Below, in pieces: positions 22,871-35,643 of a DNA stretch of 64,000 bases. Position numbers and translations under genes: made by a program. Source of the stretch: Dactylorhiza incarnata (lineage: Eukaryota; Streptophyta; Magnoliopsida; Asparagales; Orchidaceae); the NCBI GenBank assembly GCA_033032865.1, contig JAWHQI010000099.1, forward strand, positions 7,848,501 through 7,912,500, read 5' to 3'. The notes below the pieces were generated by a model. It was given only the letters and a program-made list of their open reading frames with translations. It made no database searches and had not been told where the DNA came from. Within the stretch, counting starts at the first letter, position 1; every line of letters starts with the position of its first letter.

Positions 22871-24951
22871 ATGGCTCCCTCTCCTCATCCGAAAATTGGA
22901 GTCGGCAACGAGGTAATTCGGTTAGGTCTTGCGAGTTTATCCGATGATTTCAAGACTCTGTTTTGTTTGCTTGATGCCGCTGGTCTCACCTTCGTTCTCG
23001 AGCATCCTTGCCGGATACTGTTTGAAGAGGTTGAAGAATTCTTCATCAATGTGAAGCCAATCAAGGAAGGAAGTATGTTGATCTCCTTCGTTAAGGGTAT
23101 AAAAATCAAAGTCTCTCCAGAGACTCTCGCTAAGTATTTGCAGTTGTCTGAAGTGGAAGCTGAAGAAGAGCTAGTTGACACTGATTGGTTGACTACAACA
23201 AGGTTCTGTGGTCTTGATTAAGATTTCTCTACAGTTAAGAGGAATAAGTTGAATGCTGTAGGGAAGCTCCTGCTGGACATTATCTCAAAGGCACTTTTCT
23301 GCAAGACAGGCTCTCAAGGACATGTGTCTGAAGAGATGTTTCTGTTGATGATTGGCATTGTTACTGGAAAGAAGAGAGATTGGGCCTCAATCTTATTCTC
23401 AAATATCAAAGCTTGCATAAATACTCCTAACTTTGCCCGGATCATCTCACTGTTTCTAAATCAGTTTAACCCTGCTATTTTCAACATGTCCAAAGGTACA
23501 ATTATCCATCACCTTAAGAAGATAGATGTCAGCTCCTTGCAGAGATGGGACATTCGTATCAAGAAGCCGGAAATGGCTGGTGCTCCTTCTGAGGGGGAGA
23601 CTCTTAAATCTGCAGTTGCAAGAGAAGCAGAAACTCCAGCTCCTTCTTCTGAAGATCAAGCACCCTTCGTACCATCATTGCCACTTTCATCTCGGACTCG
23701 CTCTAAAGCTTCAAGTCGTGCCAAGCTGCAAATCCGTTCAAAAGCCAAAGGTAAATCCTCATCAGCTCCAACAGAATCCCTTCCAGTATCTGAAGAGCAC
23801 AGTCCCAGTGGCCAACAGGCAGGGTCTGGTGCTGATTTTGTTTTTAACATAGATGATGTCATGTCAGTTCATGAATTGTCACCTCCCCTAGTACATGTTG
23901 AGGGGGAGTCAGAGTTTGACACAACCAAGAATGCTCCAGATGAGCTAGGTTGTGCAGAAGATCTCTTCTAGGAAAGATTGAAGCACTGCTCAAGAAGCAG
24001 AGTGCACAGTTTGAAAATTCTTTGACGACTGTTCACAGGAAGATTGCCTCAGTTGAAAGTGAACTAGGCAGAGAGTTAGCTAAGATAAAATCCAATTATG
24101 AAAATCTCTCTGATTTGATGAGCCTAGGGAGAAAGCAAATTGATCATGCAACTGAAGGTGTAGGCACAGTGTTGACTCAGACTGTTATACTGACAAAGCT
24201 TCAAGAATCAGTGTCAGACAAGGCTGAAGCCAATACATTCAAAATTGTTGATGAAGTCGGAAAGTTCAAAGATGATACTCTCCAAACCCTCTCTGTAGAA
24301 GTCAGAAAGGAGGAGGAAAATATAGTAGCTAAAATGACAGATTTGATTGAAAGCTCCGTTTCTGCTCTTCAAAGCTCATGGAATTCTCAGTTTGAGCAGT
24401 TCTCTTCCAGGATGTTGAAGCAAGTTGCTGATATTAATGCTTATTCATTCAAAACAGCAACGTGGCTTCATAATCAGATTTTTCCTGAGTTGGCAATTGA
24501 TCCAGATATTCCTGTTCCTCAGTTTTCTCCAAGGCCAGAAGAACTACTTGGGAAGGCTCCTATTGTTGAAGAACAATCAGATAGGGCTGGGACCAAAGGA
24601 AAAAGAAAATTTGGTGAAGGTTCTTCTGCCAGTCGATCAGTTCCTAGTTCTAGCTCTACAGGTCAGTGCAAAGCTAAGGTTGAGAAAAGTTATCCAGAAA
24701 TCTGGAGCCCCGTCTCAAAAGACATTATTCTTGAAACCTACAAGTTAGTTCATGAAGGTAAAATGAACAGATCTGAATGCTACAGCTCTCAAGAATGGGA
24801 AAAACATGAGACAGCTCAAAGGAAGCGAAGGATTCATTTCAGAGCTTTTGGTTATAATAATGCTGATGCTCCGGAACCCCCTCCGTTTTACCATCCCAAG
24901 CCTCATGCCTTTTTCTCCAGACAAGAAGAAAAGAGGAAAAGGAGGTCTTGA
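22871..24951 (+). pseudogene. Env-like third ORF of the inner Copia, broken
   Basis: An ORF starts at ATG 22871, meets a TAA at 23219-23221, continues in the same frame to 23971, then shifts phase near 23955 and runs on to 24951. The N-terminal third is a globular region without a clear signal peptide. The middle is Ser/Pro-rich. The next part (about 23950-24450) looks like a coiled coil, and the end is Lys/Arg- and Pro-rich. I see no convincing membrane segment. In SIRE elements an ORF here is called env-like from its position; an envelope role is unproven. The stop and frameshift make this copy non-functional unless recoded. Confidence 0.65.
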
Positions 24952-25177
24952 AGGATGATGATGATGATGCTGACAAGACATATTTTGTTTTCATTATGAT
25001 TTAGTGAACATCAAGTCTTCTGAACAATTCAATTTAGATATATATATATATATTTGATGTTTTGATGTTCTTTACTTTTTCATTTCTATATCTTTGTGTA
25101 GTGTAGCATATTTATTCTTTAACTGCTGTAATTCAACTTAGTGTACAGGGTTCTGACTTCTACAAATAGGGGGAGAT
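24952..25177 (+). other. 3' untranslated region and polypurine tract
   Basis: A short AT-rich stretch holding (TA)n near 25040 ends in the purine tract AATAGGGGGAGA just before the 3' LTR. This tract primes second-strand DNA synthesis. Confidence 0.8.
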
Positions 25178-26519
25178 TGTTGGAAATTGCATTCACAATT
25201 ACCTTGATTTGTGAGAAGTCACCCTTAAACTAAGATTGAATTGCTTTTGTATTTGATATGCTTTTCTAGTATTGTCTTGCAGATTATCATGGCTAAGTGT
25301 AAGCCAATGTCAGGTCACAATGGGTCTGCAAACACAGTTTCATAAAATGTAATCCCTCATTATATGAAACATGGTGATGACTCATGTGTGATCTCACTAT
25401 TGGGGTACACTTCTTTTTCAAGACTATTGAAGACTTTGGAGTGCGGCTGCAGCATGTGTTCAAGAGAAGAAAAGAAATTTTTGTGAAACAAATTTTTTTC
25501 CTAAGGATATGTCTCGAGAGATCAGACATGTCTCGAGAGATCGTGGTTGTCTCGAGAGATATTAAGTCTGAATTCTTTGCAATGTCTCGAGAGATCATCG
25601 AGTTCTCGAGACATCCCTTTCCTGCTCTCTCCGTTTTGTGTCTCGAGAGATCCCCTATGTCTCGAGAGATCCCTTATGTCTCGAGACTTCTGTCCGTAAT
25701 TTTCTGTTTCGTTTTCTCTGTTCTGGACGGATCGTGATCGCCCCTTTTCATTTCTAACGGCTATATGGAGCGCCTTTAAGGCTAATTAATCCTTTAATTG
25801 CTCCTCTCCATATATATAGGATTGTTTAAAAGGAAGAAAAAGAATCGTTCTAACCCTAATCTCTCTCTCCTGATCAAAAAGAACGAGAAAAACGCCGCTC
25901 GCCGTCGTCTACGTTTGGAGATCGTTCTACTCTTTGGAGTTGCCGATTTCTATCAAGAAGGATTCGATTGATCCATGCTCAGGTTCTACAATCTCTATTG
26001 GATCGTTTCGGATTGCCAAAGACAGATTTGAAGGATCGTTGTTCTTCCTCATCGTTCTCAAAAGCCATTCAAGAAGAAGGAAGAAAATGCCTCTGTTATT
26101 CAGATCTGGTTTAGTATTGTTCAAACCCTTTTCAATCTATTGTAGGAGTTGTTATCTCCGAGTTGTAGGAGTTGTTATCTCCGAGTTGTAGGAGAGGTTG
26201 TTCTCCGAGTTGTAGGAGAAGTTTTCTCCGAGTTGTAAGAGAGGTTCTCTCTGAGTTTGTAGGAGTTTGACTCCGAGACTGTAGGATCGCTCTTGATCCG
26301 AGATTTAGTGAGTAGTCAAGTCTAGCTGTGGTGCTAGATTGGCGAGGCCGGCAGTGGAGTACCCAAGTACGGGGAACCACTATAAATTCCTGGTGTTATC
26401 TGTGGCTGTGATTAATTTTGTGTGCTGTGCTTTACGTTTAATTTTTAATTCCGCAAAAGACGTAGAGATCACCTATTCACCCCCCTCTAGGTGATTTAGG
26501 TAGGCAACTAGATACTTCA
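25178..26519 (+). mobile_element. Inner Copia 3' LTR
   Basis: It is the same length as the 5' LTR (1342 bases) at a fixed offset of 9666, with no indel. It carries the same TCTCGAGA cluster (25509-25691) and TATA box. It is followed by the GAAGT target duplication and then the hAT sequence. Confidence 0.95.
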
Positions 26520-26569
26520 GAAGTTTTTTTCAAAATCCACATAAAAAAATGTAGAGTGCAAGATACCTC

Positions 26570-28861
26570 GAATTGAGTTTAACTTAGAGAACTTACCCAC
26601 AGATCCAGGTTTGCGGCCACCAATATCAAGTTATGAGGTCAATGTTCAAGATTCAGTACGAAGATATTACTTACAAAATGGTCCATGACAGCCACGTTGA
26701 GCTCAATTTCCACAAACTGTAATGGGTCAAAAAGCTCAAAGATTTAATAAAGATTGGTTTACTGAATTTAATGGTTGGTTGGAGTATAGCGAAGCTAAAG
26801 ATGCAGGATTTTGTTTGTATTGTTATGTCCTTCCCCAAAATGGTTGTGATCTAACTTTTATTAGTCGTGGATTTAGATATTGGAAAGATAAAACTATACT
26901 TGAAAAACATGCTGGAAAACACAATAGTGCGCATAATGATTCTAAAAGGATGTGTGACAATTTGATGGATCAAAAACAAAGTATTCAAGTTGCATTTGCT
27001 AGACAGGAGGAAACACAAATTATAGAATATCGTGCTCGTTTATGTTCATCCATTGATTGCATTCGGTTTCTTTTATGCCAAGGATTGTCTTTCCGTGGGC
27101 ATGATGAGTCAAAGGAATCACTAAACAAAGGAAACTTTCTACAATTATTAGATTTTCTTGCTTCACATAATGATGATATTAAAGCAATTGTGAAAGAAAA
27201 TGCTCCAAGTAACTGTCAATTAATAGCACCGAAGATTCAGAATGAAATAGTTTCCGCAATTTCAAGTGAAACAACAAAAACAATTATTACGGATATTGGA
27301 AAAGAGTGTTTTGCCATTTTAGTTGATGAATCGCGTGATATTTCAACTAAAGAGCAGATGGCAATTGTTTTACGGTATATTGATGCAAAGGGGTCTATTG
27401 TTGAACGACTTCTTGGTTTTGTTCATGTATTAGATACTACTGCACTATCATTAAAAGGAGTTATTGATCAGCTTTTTATAAAGCACGGGCTTAGTTTCTC
27501 AAAAGTGCGTGGTCAGGGTTATGATGGGGGCAAGCAACATGAATGGAGAGTTTAAAAGTCTTACAACATTGATTATGCGAGAAAATGCATCTGCATTTTA
27601 TATTCATTGTTTTGCTCATCAGTTACAGTTAGTATTAGTAGTTGTTGCAGAAGGTCATTCTCAAGTAGTAGAAATGCTTTTCTTAATTAATAATGCATTG
27701 AATGTTGTGGGTGGCTCTTGCAAACATCGCAACAATCTCAGAGCAGCAGAAATTGATAGAGTTGTCGGGGAACTTGGTTGTGGAGATCTAGAGACAGGTC
27801 GGGGTTTAAATCAACCATTGGAAATTAAAAGGGCAGGAGATACGCGATGGAGTTCTCATTATGGTACTGTGTTGAATTTTATTCGAATGTTCTCATCTAT
27901 TATAGATGTTCTTGAAATTATTTTAGTAGATAGAGTAGATGGAAATCAAAGAGGAGCAGCTACCAATATTATCAAAAGTATATTGACGTTTGATTTCATA
28001 TTTATTCTGCATTTAATGAAAGGTATTTTGGCAAAGACACATGAATTGTCACAAGCATTACAGAAAAAAGATCAAGATATTATTAATGCAATGAACTTTG
28101 TGCAGCTGTCAAAACAATTGTTATTCAATTTCAGAAACATTGAACTAGAATGGGAGTCATTTTTTCTTGAAGTTACTTCTTTTTGTGGAAAGCATGTTAT
28201 TGAAGTTCCCAACATGGATAGTAAATACGTTCAAGCTGGAAGATCAAGAAGAAATGCAAGAGATGCCACAAATTTTCATCATTATCGAGTTGAGATTTTT
28301 AATACAGTAATCGATTGGATATTAAGCGAGCTGAATGATCATTTTAACGAAGTAAACACTGAGTTACTTCTTTGTATTTCTTGTCTTGATCCGATTGAAC
28401 ATTTTGCTAGATTTGATAAGCAAAGATTGATTCGTCTTGCAGAGCTATATCCGTATGATTTTGATCAATTAGATTTGTAGTTGCTTAAAGGTCAGCTTGA
28501 CATTTACATTCTAGATATGCGATCAAGTAGCGCATTTTCTCATGTCGAAGGGCTTAGTGGACTTGTTCAAAAATTTGTGGAGCTACAAAAATATGATCAT
28601 TTTCAGCTAGTTTATCTACTTCTGAAGTTTGCATGTCTACTACCTATTGCAACTGCTACTGTTGAGAGGACGTTCTCGGTAATGAAGATAATAAAGACTC
28701 GTTTGCGGAACAGAATGGGAGATGAGTGGATGAATGATTGCCTAATTGCTTATATCGAGAAGGATATTGTGAAAAATATTAGCAATGAGACAATCATAGT
28801 ACGCTTCCAAAATATGGGTCCACGGAAAGTAGTTTGGAAATGGTATTGGTATGTACTTTGA
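26570..28861 (+). pseudogene. hAT transposase (TTF zinc finger, DUF4371, hATC), decayed
   Basis: Homology starts before the first long ORF, around LPTDPGLRPPI (about 26590), with stops at 26686-26688 and 26698-26700. The TTF-type zinc finger spans about 26720-26930 (WFTEFNGWLEYS, then GFCLYCYV). The catalytic DUF4371 region has GQGYDG and IHCFAHQLQL. A phase change at a run of G near 27525 and a stop at 28478-28480 interrupt it. The C-terminal hATC dimerisation domain, with LLPIATATVERTFSVMK, is at about 28625-28685. It would cut and rejoin DNA at the hAT ends. It is similar in kind to plant zinc-finger MYM-type 1-like proteins. Confidence 0.85.
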
Positions 28862-28969
28862 TTATTAATATTGCATATATTTAAATTTTGTTGTTTGCTT
28901 TCGTTTTTTGGCACTTGAAATATACATTTTAATAATTTTGAATTAAAAAAATTATCAATAATTTATATC

Positions 28970-29012
28970 TTTTACTTGGTGCCCGGGTCGGATGAAAATC
29001 CTGGGTCCGCAG
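28970..29012 (+). repeat. hAT right terminal repeat
   Basis: The right end holds GGTGCCCGGGT and, at the edge, GGGTCCGCAG, complementary to the left-end blocks at 14121-14155. The exact last base is uncertain by a few positions (29010-29015). Confidence 0.65.
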
Positions 29013-30412
29013 TTGTAGTTGTAGAAGTAACATTAGAAAAACTTAAGGATAAATGGGATGATAGGGATAAACTCAAATGCAAAAATAACGCAAAAGCCAT
29101 AAATGCTCTATTTTGTGCGTTAGATAGAAATGAATTTAATAGAATTTCTGCATGTACTACTGCTTATGATATTTGGAATCATTTGGAAATAACTCATGAA
29201 GGTACATCGTAGGTTAAAGATTCAAAGCTTTTCCAACTGGAGTCGGAATATAAAAAGTTCTGGATGGATGAAAGTGAAGATGTTGATGTCATGTACACGC
29301 GCTTCACCAAAATCGTCAATGCCTCCAAAGCTCTTGGAAAGACCTTCTCAAATGGCGACTTGGTCAAAAAGATCCTTCGTTCTCTTCCTCCAAAATTCAA
29401 CCCGAAGGTGTCGGCCATTTTAGAATCGCACAATCTAAGAACGCTCCAAGTTGAACGATGCGAGTTGGGAATCTCAAAACCCATGAGGTAGAACTCAAAA
29501 TCCAATATGATGAATACAACAAGGAGCCAAAGAAGAAGGCGTTGGCACTAAAGTCAAAAAGGGAGTGCCAAAAGGATGAGGATGAAGATGAAGAAAGCCT
29601 TTTGGTAAAGAACTTCCGAAAGTTCTTGCGAAATCCGGAAAGGAGAAAAACTTTCCGGAAAGTTTTCCAAGAAGATGCAAGATGGAAAGGGTCATCTTCA
29701 AAGAAGGAAAAGGTGAGCGACGATGAAGAAGAAAGACCTCCACCAGAATGCTTTCATTGTAGGAAGACCGGACATATTCGAAGCCAGTGCCCAAAGTTCT
29801 TGAAGGAGAAGAAGGACAAGAAGCACAAAGGGAAGGAGAAGAGGAAGGTGCTAAAAGCTAGAACATGGGATGACTCCTCCTCTTCTGAAGGATCAAGCGG
29901 GTCTTCATCAAGCGAAGATGAGGAAGCAAACATGTGCCTCATGGGACATGGAAACGACGGCGACGAAACCAGTGTTCTTAGCGACACTGAGGTAACTCCT
30001 CCCACTTATGATGAACTCTTTAATGAATTTCTTGAAACTTGCAAAGCTTTTGATAAAAATATGAAAGATAGTATTTTATTGAATCGTGAAAATGAATCTC
30101 TTATTAAAGAAAATCAAAAGCTTTCCAAAAAATTAATTATTTGAGAAAAGAGAAAGGTTTCTTGCCAAGAGTGTGATCATTCCACTAAAATGACAAAAGA
30201 TATTGAAGAGTCTCTTTCTAAAGCCATCTCTCATGCCAAAACTCCTACAAAAAAAGGGGGAATTAGAAAGAAAATTAGAAGCCTCTCTTGTGCAAATGAA
30301 AAATAATAAAAAAAAAGGTTTTGAAAATAGGTATGTCATGCTTGTGAAAGAAAACTTATCACTTAAAGCACAAGTTCATGATCTCACCATGGCCATTAAA
30401 AATTTGGAATAG
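29013..30412 (+). pseudogene. gag: Outer Copia gag, remainder after the hAT
   Basis: Gag resumes with KAINALFCALDRNEFNRIS (about 29092), followed by FSNGDLVKKILRSLPPKF (about 29348) of the UBN2 domain. There is a stop at 29210-29212 and a phase change near 29470. The zinc knuckle CFHCRKTGHIRSQC lies at about 29751-29792, followed by Lys- and Ser-rich sequence and a coiled coil that is again broken near 30144. Together with 13954-14120 this makes one gag interrupted by transposon insertion. Confidence 0.8.
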
Positions 30413-30740
30413 GACAAAAATCACTGGAAATGATTTTAGGGAACCAGTGTCATGGGTCTGGAAAATTTGGGCTCGAATATCGAGGTGAGGGCTACCGCCC
30501 AGCGCTAGCCACTAACATCGGCGCTAGCACCTCATACAAGAAGCCTGAATTTTCTTTTACAAAATGTTTTTCTTCTAAAAATCTGATTCCTTCCAGCAAG
30601 AAAAATTTTCAAAAAAGGGTCTCAACCCCTTTTATATGTGTGCAAACTATTATAGGTTTGGTCACACGTCTAGTTTTTGCAGGAAATTAAAATAAACTAC
30701 TTTAAAGCAAATCTGGGTACCTAAGGCTTCCACTTACTCT

Positions 30741-33700
30741 ATGGGTGGTACCACTTGGGTATCCGGATCTTTACTTTCATCTTCTTTCTACATGTGCAGG
30801 CATGCTAAGGAAAATGAAGACGCGTGGTACTTGGATTCTGGGTGCTCCAAGCACATGGCGGGCAATAAAGCAAAGTTCCTTATCCTAGAAAAGAAGAAAG
30901 GAGGGATCGTGACATTTGGCGATAATCGAAAAGGAAGGATCATGGGAATTGGTACAGTTGGTAACGAATCCTTTACTATATCTAATGTTCTTTATGTGAA
31001 AGGATTAAAACACAATTTAATTTCTATTAGCCAATTATGTGATAAAGGATTAGATGTGTTATTTGAATCTTCCACTAATCTATGCAAAATATCTAATCCT
31101 ACTACAAAAGATATTTTACTAACTGCACCAAGAATACATAATGTTTATATAGTTACTTTTCATGATCTTTCTAAATCATCTATAATATGTTTTATCACTA
31201 AAAATGATGAATTAGAACTTTGGCATAGAAGGTCAGGGCATGTTAGCACAAAGCTCATTGCAAAACTTGCCAAAAGTGATTTAATTAGAGGATTGCCTAG
31301 GTTAAATGGAACTTTACCTTTACTTTGTTCACCATGTCAAAAAGGTAAACTTTTTAGATCCTCTTTCAAAAGTAAAAATTTCATTTCTACTACAAGACCC
31401 TTGCAAATAATTCATATGGATCTTTTTGGTCCCGTTAGCACTGCAAGTCTTGGTGGTAGATTATATACATATGTTTTAATAGATGATTTTTCAAGATATT
31501 GTTAGACATTATTTCTCTCTTCCAAATCTGATGCGTTTTGCGAATTTGTAAAATTATGTACTCGTATTCAAAATGAAAGTTATTTAAAAATTAAATGCAT
31601 TCGCTCGGATCATGGAGGAGAATTTGAAAATGAAAAATTTACATCCTTTTGTGATATGTTAGGCATTAAACATGAGTTCTCTGTACCACGCGCACCACAA
31701 CAAAATGGTGTTGTAGAAAGAAAGAATAGGACACTTCAAGAACTAACATGCACTATGTTATGTGAATATAAATTACCTAAGTCCTTTTGGGCCGAAGACG
31801 TAAATGCATCATGTTATGTTATGAATATAACCATGCTTCGCCCATCTCTTAATCTCACACCATATGAACTTTATTTCCAAAAGAATCCTAATGTATCTTA
31901 TTTCAAAGTTTTTGGTTGTAAATGTTTTATTTTGAATACAAAAGATAGCTTGGGAAAGTTTGATGAAAAATGTGATGAAGGAACTTTTCTTGGGTACTCT
32001 TCAACTAGTAAATCTTATAGAATTTTTAATAAGTGAACTAGTAGAGTTGAAGAGTCAATAAATGTGAAATTTGATGAGTTTGTTCCTTGTGTAGAAAAAC
32101 TTTCCGCAGGCAACGAGGATGATGTCTTACAACCTTTGGAGCATGGTGATGAGGAACCTTCCATAAAAGAAAGAGAGGAGGCCAAAGAAGATGCTTATGT
32201 GCCTCCAAGCGCCTTGCAATTTACAAAGGATCACCCATAGGAACTAATAATAGGCGAACCATCTATTGGGGTAAGAACTCGCTCTTCTCTTCATGAATCT
32301 TATTCAAATATCTGTTTTGTTTCCGAAATTAAACCAAAAACCGTTTCTACCGCTTTAAATGATGAATTTTGGTTTTTGTCGATGAATGAAGAGTTAGAAC
32401 AATTTGAGCGCCATAATATTTGGAAATTAGTGGAAAGACCATCTAGTCACCCGATTGTAGGTGTGAAATTGATTTTTAAAAATAAATTAGATGGTGAGTC
32501 TAGAATCACTAGGAATAAGGCATGCTTAGTAGCACAAGGATATTCACAAATCGAGGGGTTAGATTTTGATGAAACTTTTGCACCCGTTGCTAGGTTGGAA
32601 TCAATTAGAATTTTTCCAGCATTTGCAAGCTTTAGAAGAATAAAACTATTTCAAATGGATATAAAAAGTGTCTTTCTCAACGGGTTTGTAAAAGAAGATG
32701 TTTATGTTGAACAACCCCCCAATTTTATTAATGAAAATTTTCCCAATCATGTTTATAAACTAGAAAAAGCGCTTTATGGTTTAAAACAAGCGCCCCGTGC
32801 ATGGTATGAAAGACTTACATCATTTTTATTAAAGCACGGCTATATAATGGGAAGTGCCGATAATACTCTCTTCATTAAGCATAATAATGATGATTTAATT
32901 ATTTTGCAAATATATGTTGATGATATAATCTTTGGATCTACTATTGAAGAGTTGTGTAATGAAGTTATTAAAGTGATGAAAAATGAATTTGAAATGAGTC
33001 TAGTAGGAGAACTTTCTTATTTTCTTGGTTTTCAAATATCACAAAGAAATGATGGTATTTATATATGTCGAACCAAATATGTCTATGATATGCTTAAACG
33101 CTTTGGATTTGAAAACCTTAAGCATGCTTCTACACCAATGAGTGCATCACTTAAATTAGGAAAAGATGAATCGAGAATTTCAATTGATCAAACCTTATAT
33201 AGAGGTATGATAGGATCCCTACTTTATCTTTGTGCAACTAGACCCGATATTATGTTTGTCGTATGCTTATGTGCTCAATTTTAAGCCAATCCAAAAGAAT
33301 CTCACTTAAAAGCGGTAAAATAAATTTTTAGATATCTAATTGGATCATCTATATTAGGATTATGGTACCCGCACAATAATTCATTTACACTTCACGGCTA
33401 TTCCGATTCGGACTATGTCGGATGCTCACTTGATAGAAAAAGCACTAGCGATACTTGCCACTTTCTAGGATCTTCATTAGTTGCTTGGTCTAGTAGGAAA
33501 CAAAATTTGGTTGCACTCTCCACCACAGAGGCCGAATACATTGCATTAGGGAGTTGTTGTGCACAAGCACTATGGATGAGCCAAACTTTAAAGGACTTTG
33601 GTTTTCATCTAAAACATATAGAATTAAAATGTGACAGTAAGAGTGTCATTGATCTTACAAATAATCTGGTACACCATTCTAGATCCAAACATATAGATGT

Positions 33701-33824
33701 ACGTCATCATTTCATAAGGGATCACATTAAGAAAGAAAATATTAGAATATGTTTCATTAGCACGGACTCTCCACTTGCTGATATATTCACTAAACCTCTT
33801 CTCGATGCAAGGTTCAAATCTTAA
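30741..33824 (+). pseudogene. pol: Outer Copia pol
   Basis: A single reading phase is kept over 3 kb but it is closed by several stops (31503-31505, 32034-32036, about 32238, 33282-33284 and near 33321). Protease [12 protein letters not shown] is at about 30826. Integrase shows WHRRSGHV and CSPCQKGK, then HMDLFGP, RSDHGGEF and QQNGVVERKN. RT has MDIKSVFLNG and YVDDIIFGS (about 32912). RNase H has DSDYVGCSLDRKSTSD, LSTTEAEYIALG and IFTKPL. Retention of frame with only point stops suggests decay mainly by base change. Confidence 0.85.
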
Positions 33825-35643
33825 GGTTGGAATTAGGAGTCTTATACATCTTAGGATGAATAACATGTAAAACACTGATGTTTTATGCAATTTGAGCAAT
33901 CAAGACATCTCTGGAAATTACAAAATTTATGCATAAGACTACTCTTAAGACCCCTAATCAATATCAACAAATAGAATTTTAAAATCTTCATTATTTCACT
34001 TACTGTTTCCCACGCTAGCGCCGGCGCTAGCACGAGTGTTTGAATTTTGTGTTTTTCAAAATTTCTAAAAATCTACAAAAATATTTTAGTTCATATTTAC
34101 TACTTTAATTTTGTACTTCTGACTTTTGTTATTTTTGTTTTATTTATTTTATGGAAAACAACTATAAAATTTCAAAATACAAAAATACAAAAATATGTTT
34201 TTATGGTTTTCTGTTTTTCCTTTCATTAAAATTTTCAAAAAAAAACTTTATGATCTTTATTGTCAATATCAAGAATGTATGAATTCTATTATTTAGAATT
34301 ATCTACAATGTTAAAACTTGTTTCTTCATATTACTATGAGCATTGTGTTGTTTATCATGCTTTGATATATCTATTTAAGTGCATCAATTGTATTTAAAAA
34401 TATGTGTAGAACCAAACTTAGCATGCCTCTAAGTGTGAGTAAATGTTTTGTGAATGATAATTATACATTTCACTCACTTATTTTGGTAATCAACATGTGT
34501 GTTTAAATCTAAAAGATGCTTGCTTGTGTATTGTAATTGTACAATGAATTAAAACTTACATAAGTTTATTATTTACACTACATTTGAATTCCACTTAAAA
34601 ATTAAGAAAAGTGGTTGGATTTGAAAATTTTGTTGGGTTTGCAAAACAAGGGTATTCGAAGAATGTTGTCTCACAAAAGTGAACAAAAAATAGACAAATA
34701 TAACTCCACCAAGCACTACTTGAACCTCCTGATAAGTCTTCATAAGCATTGTGAGGTTGAGCACCTTGGAAAGAATAGTAAAGTGTCTTATGCAAACCTT
34801 GGTTAGTACACCACTTTTTTCTAAAAATATTATGTGCATTAAAGTTTGTGAAAGTTAATATACTTGTGTTTTATTGTGCACTTTATTCTACATATGTCTT
34901 GTATTTTGTGATTTAAATCATTTGTTAACATTGCTCAAAATACACTTATGTGCACTTCATTATCTTCCATAACACTTTTTCTCATGAGTATTGGATTCTA
35001 ATACTTTATCTATACTACTCTTTATATAAGAAATGCACTAGATAACCTAGCATGATCTCTACAATGTTTTGTATCTCTTAAACTTGAAATTAAATAACAT
35101 TGTAGTATATTTTTTTTTATATGTTCATTTCATGCTTGGTATCTTTATGAAAAACATTGAGATTTTAAAAAGGTTAAAACATCTTTACATTTTTAACTTA
35201 AACTCATATTTATATTTATGTTTTTCATGCTTACAAAAAGATGTCTCTTATAATCTTCCGCTTGCTTACAACTCTTATCTTTTTATTTGAAATCTCTTAT
35301 ATACTATGCTTAAACTCTTTATCATTTTATATATTACAAAAGCTCAATCATGATTTATCATTTATAAAAATGCCTCCTTACTACCCTTACCCCACCTTCT
35401 TTTGATAATACCAAAAGGGGGAGATTAATTTGAAGAAATCTAGAGGGGAAATCTAGAAGATTAAGGGGAGACTAATTCATGTAATCTATCATTTAGGGGG
35501 AGTAAAACATAAATTACATTTATGAAAGGGGAGCATTAAGATAGGGGGAGTATGCACTATTCTCATGCTTATCATATACTATAGTTGCACTTTTATCTCG
35601 CTTATCATTTTAAGAGGATTTGTTATTATCAAAAGGGGGAGAT
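33825..35643 (+). other. Outer Copia 3' noncoding region and polypurine tract
   Basis: This is 1.8 kb of very AT-rich sequence with no ORF of note; a third ORF like that of the inner element is absent. One GCTAGCGCCGGCGCTAGC site (34013-34030) echoes the LTR palindromes. Purine-rich segments AAAAGGGGGAGATT (35413 and 35631) include the priming tract next to the 3' LTR. Confidence 0.7.

Larger units (their letters stand above)
15512..26519 (+). mobile_element. Inner young SIRE-like Copia with third ORF
   Basis: Two 1342-base LTRs (15512-16853 and 25178-26519) flank 8.3 kb of internal sequence. Target duplication GAAGT is perfect (15507-15511; 26520-26524). The Met-tRNA primer site TGGTATCAGAGG is at 16856-16867 and the purine tract at 25165-25176. 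Order: gag, pol, then an env-like ORF after pol, the layout of the SIRE/Maximus lineage. By eye the LTRs differ at only four sites, so insertion was very recent. It lies inside the hAT leader. Confidence 0.95.
14121..29012 (+). mobile_element. hAT DNA transposon (TTF-zinc-finger type) carrying a Copia
   Basis: It splits the outer Copia gag. The left end reads CATGGGCGGACCC and the right end carries GGGTCCGCAG, so the termini are inverted repeats of the plant hAT CAGGGGCGGACCC kind. A further match lies inside (CACCCGGGCAC near 14145, reverse GTGCCCGGGT near 28980). The only large coding region is a TTF/hATC transposase at about 26570-28861. An 8-base target duplication is not evident at the expected places. 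The 11 kb SIRE-like element at 15512-26519 sits inside it; without that, the hAT is about 3.9 kb. Confidence 0.8.

Noticed and set aside
14113..29020. Possible 8-base target duplication of the hAT (CCTACATT against TTGTAGTT).
   Set aside because: Too few matching positions; the exact right end is also uncertain, so I do not claim a duplication.
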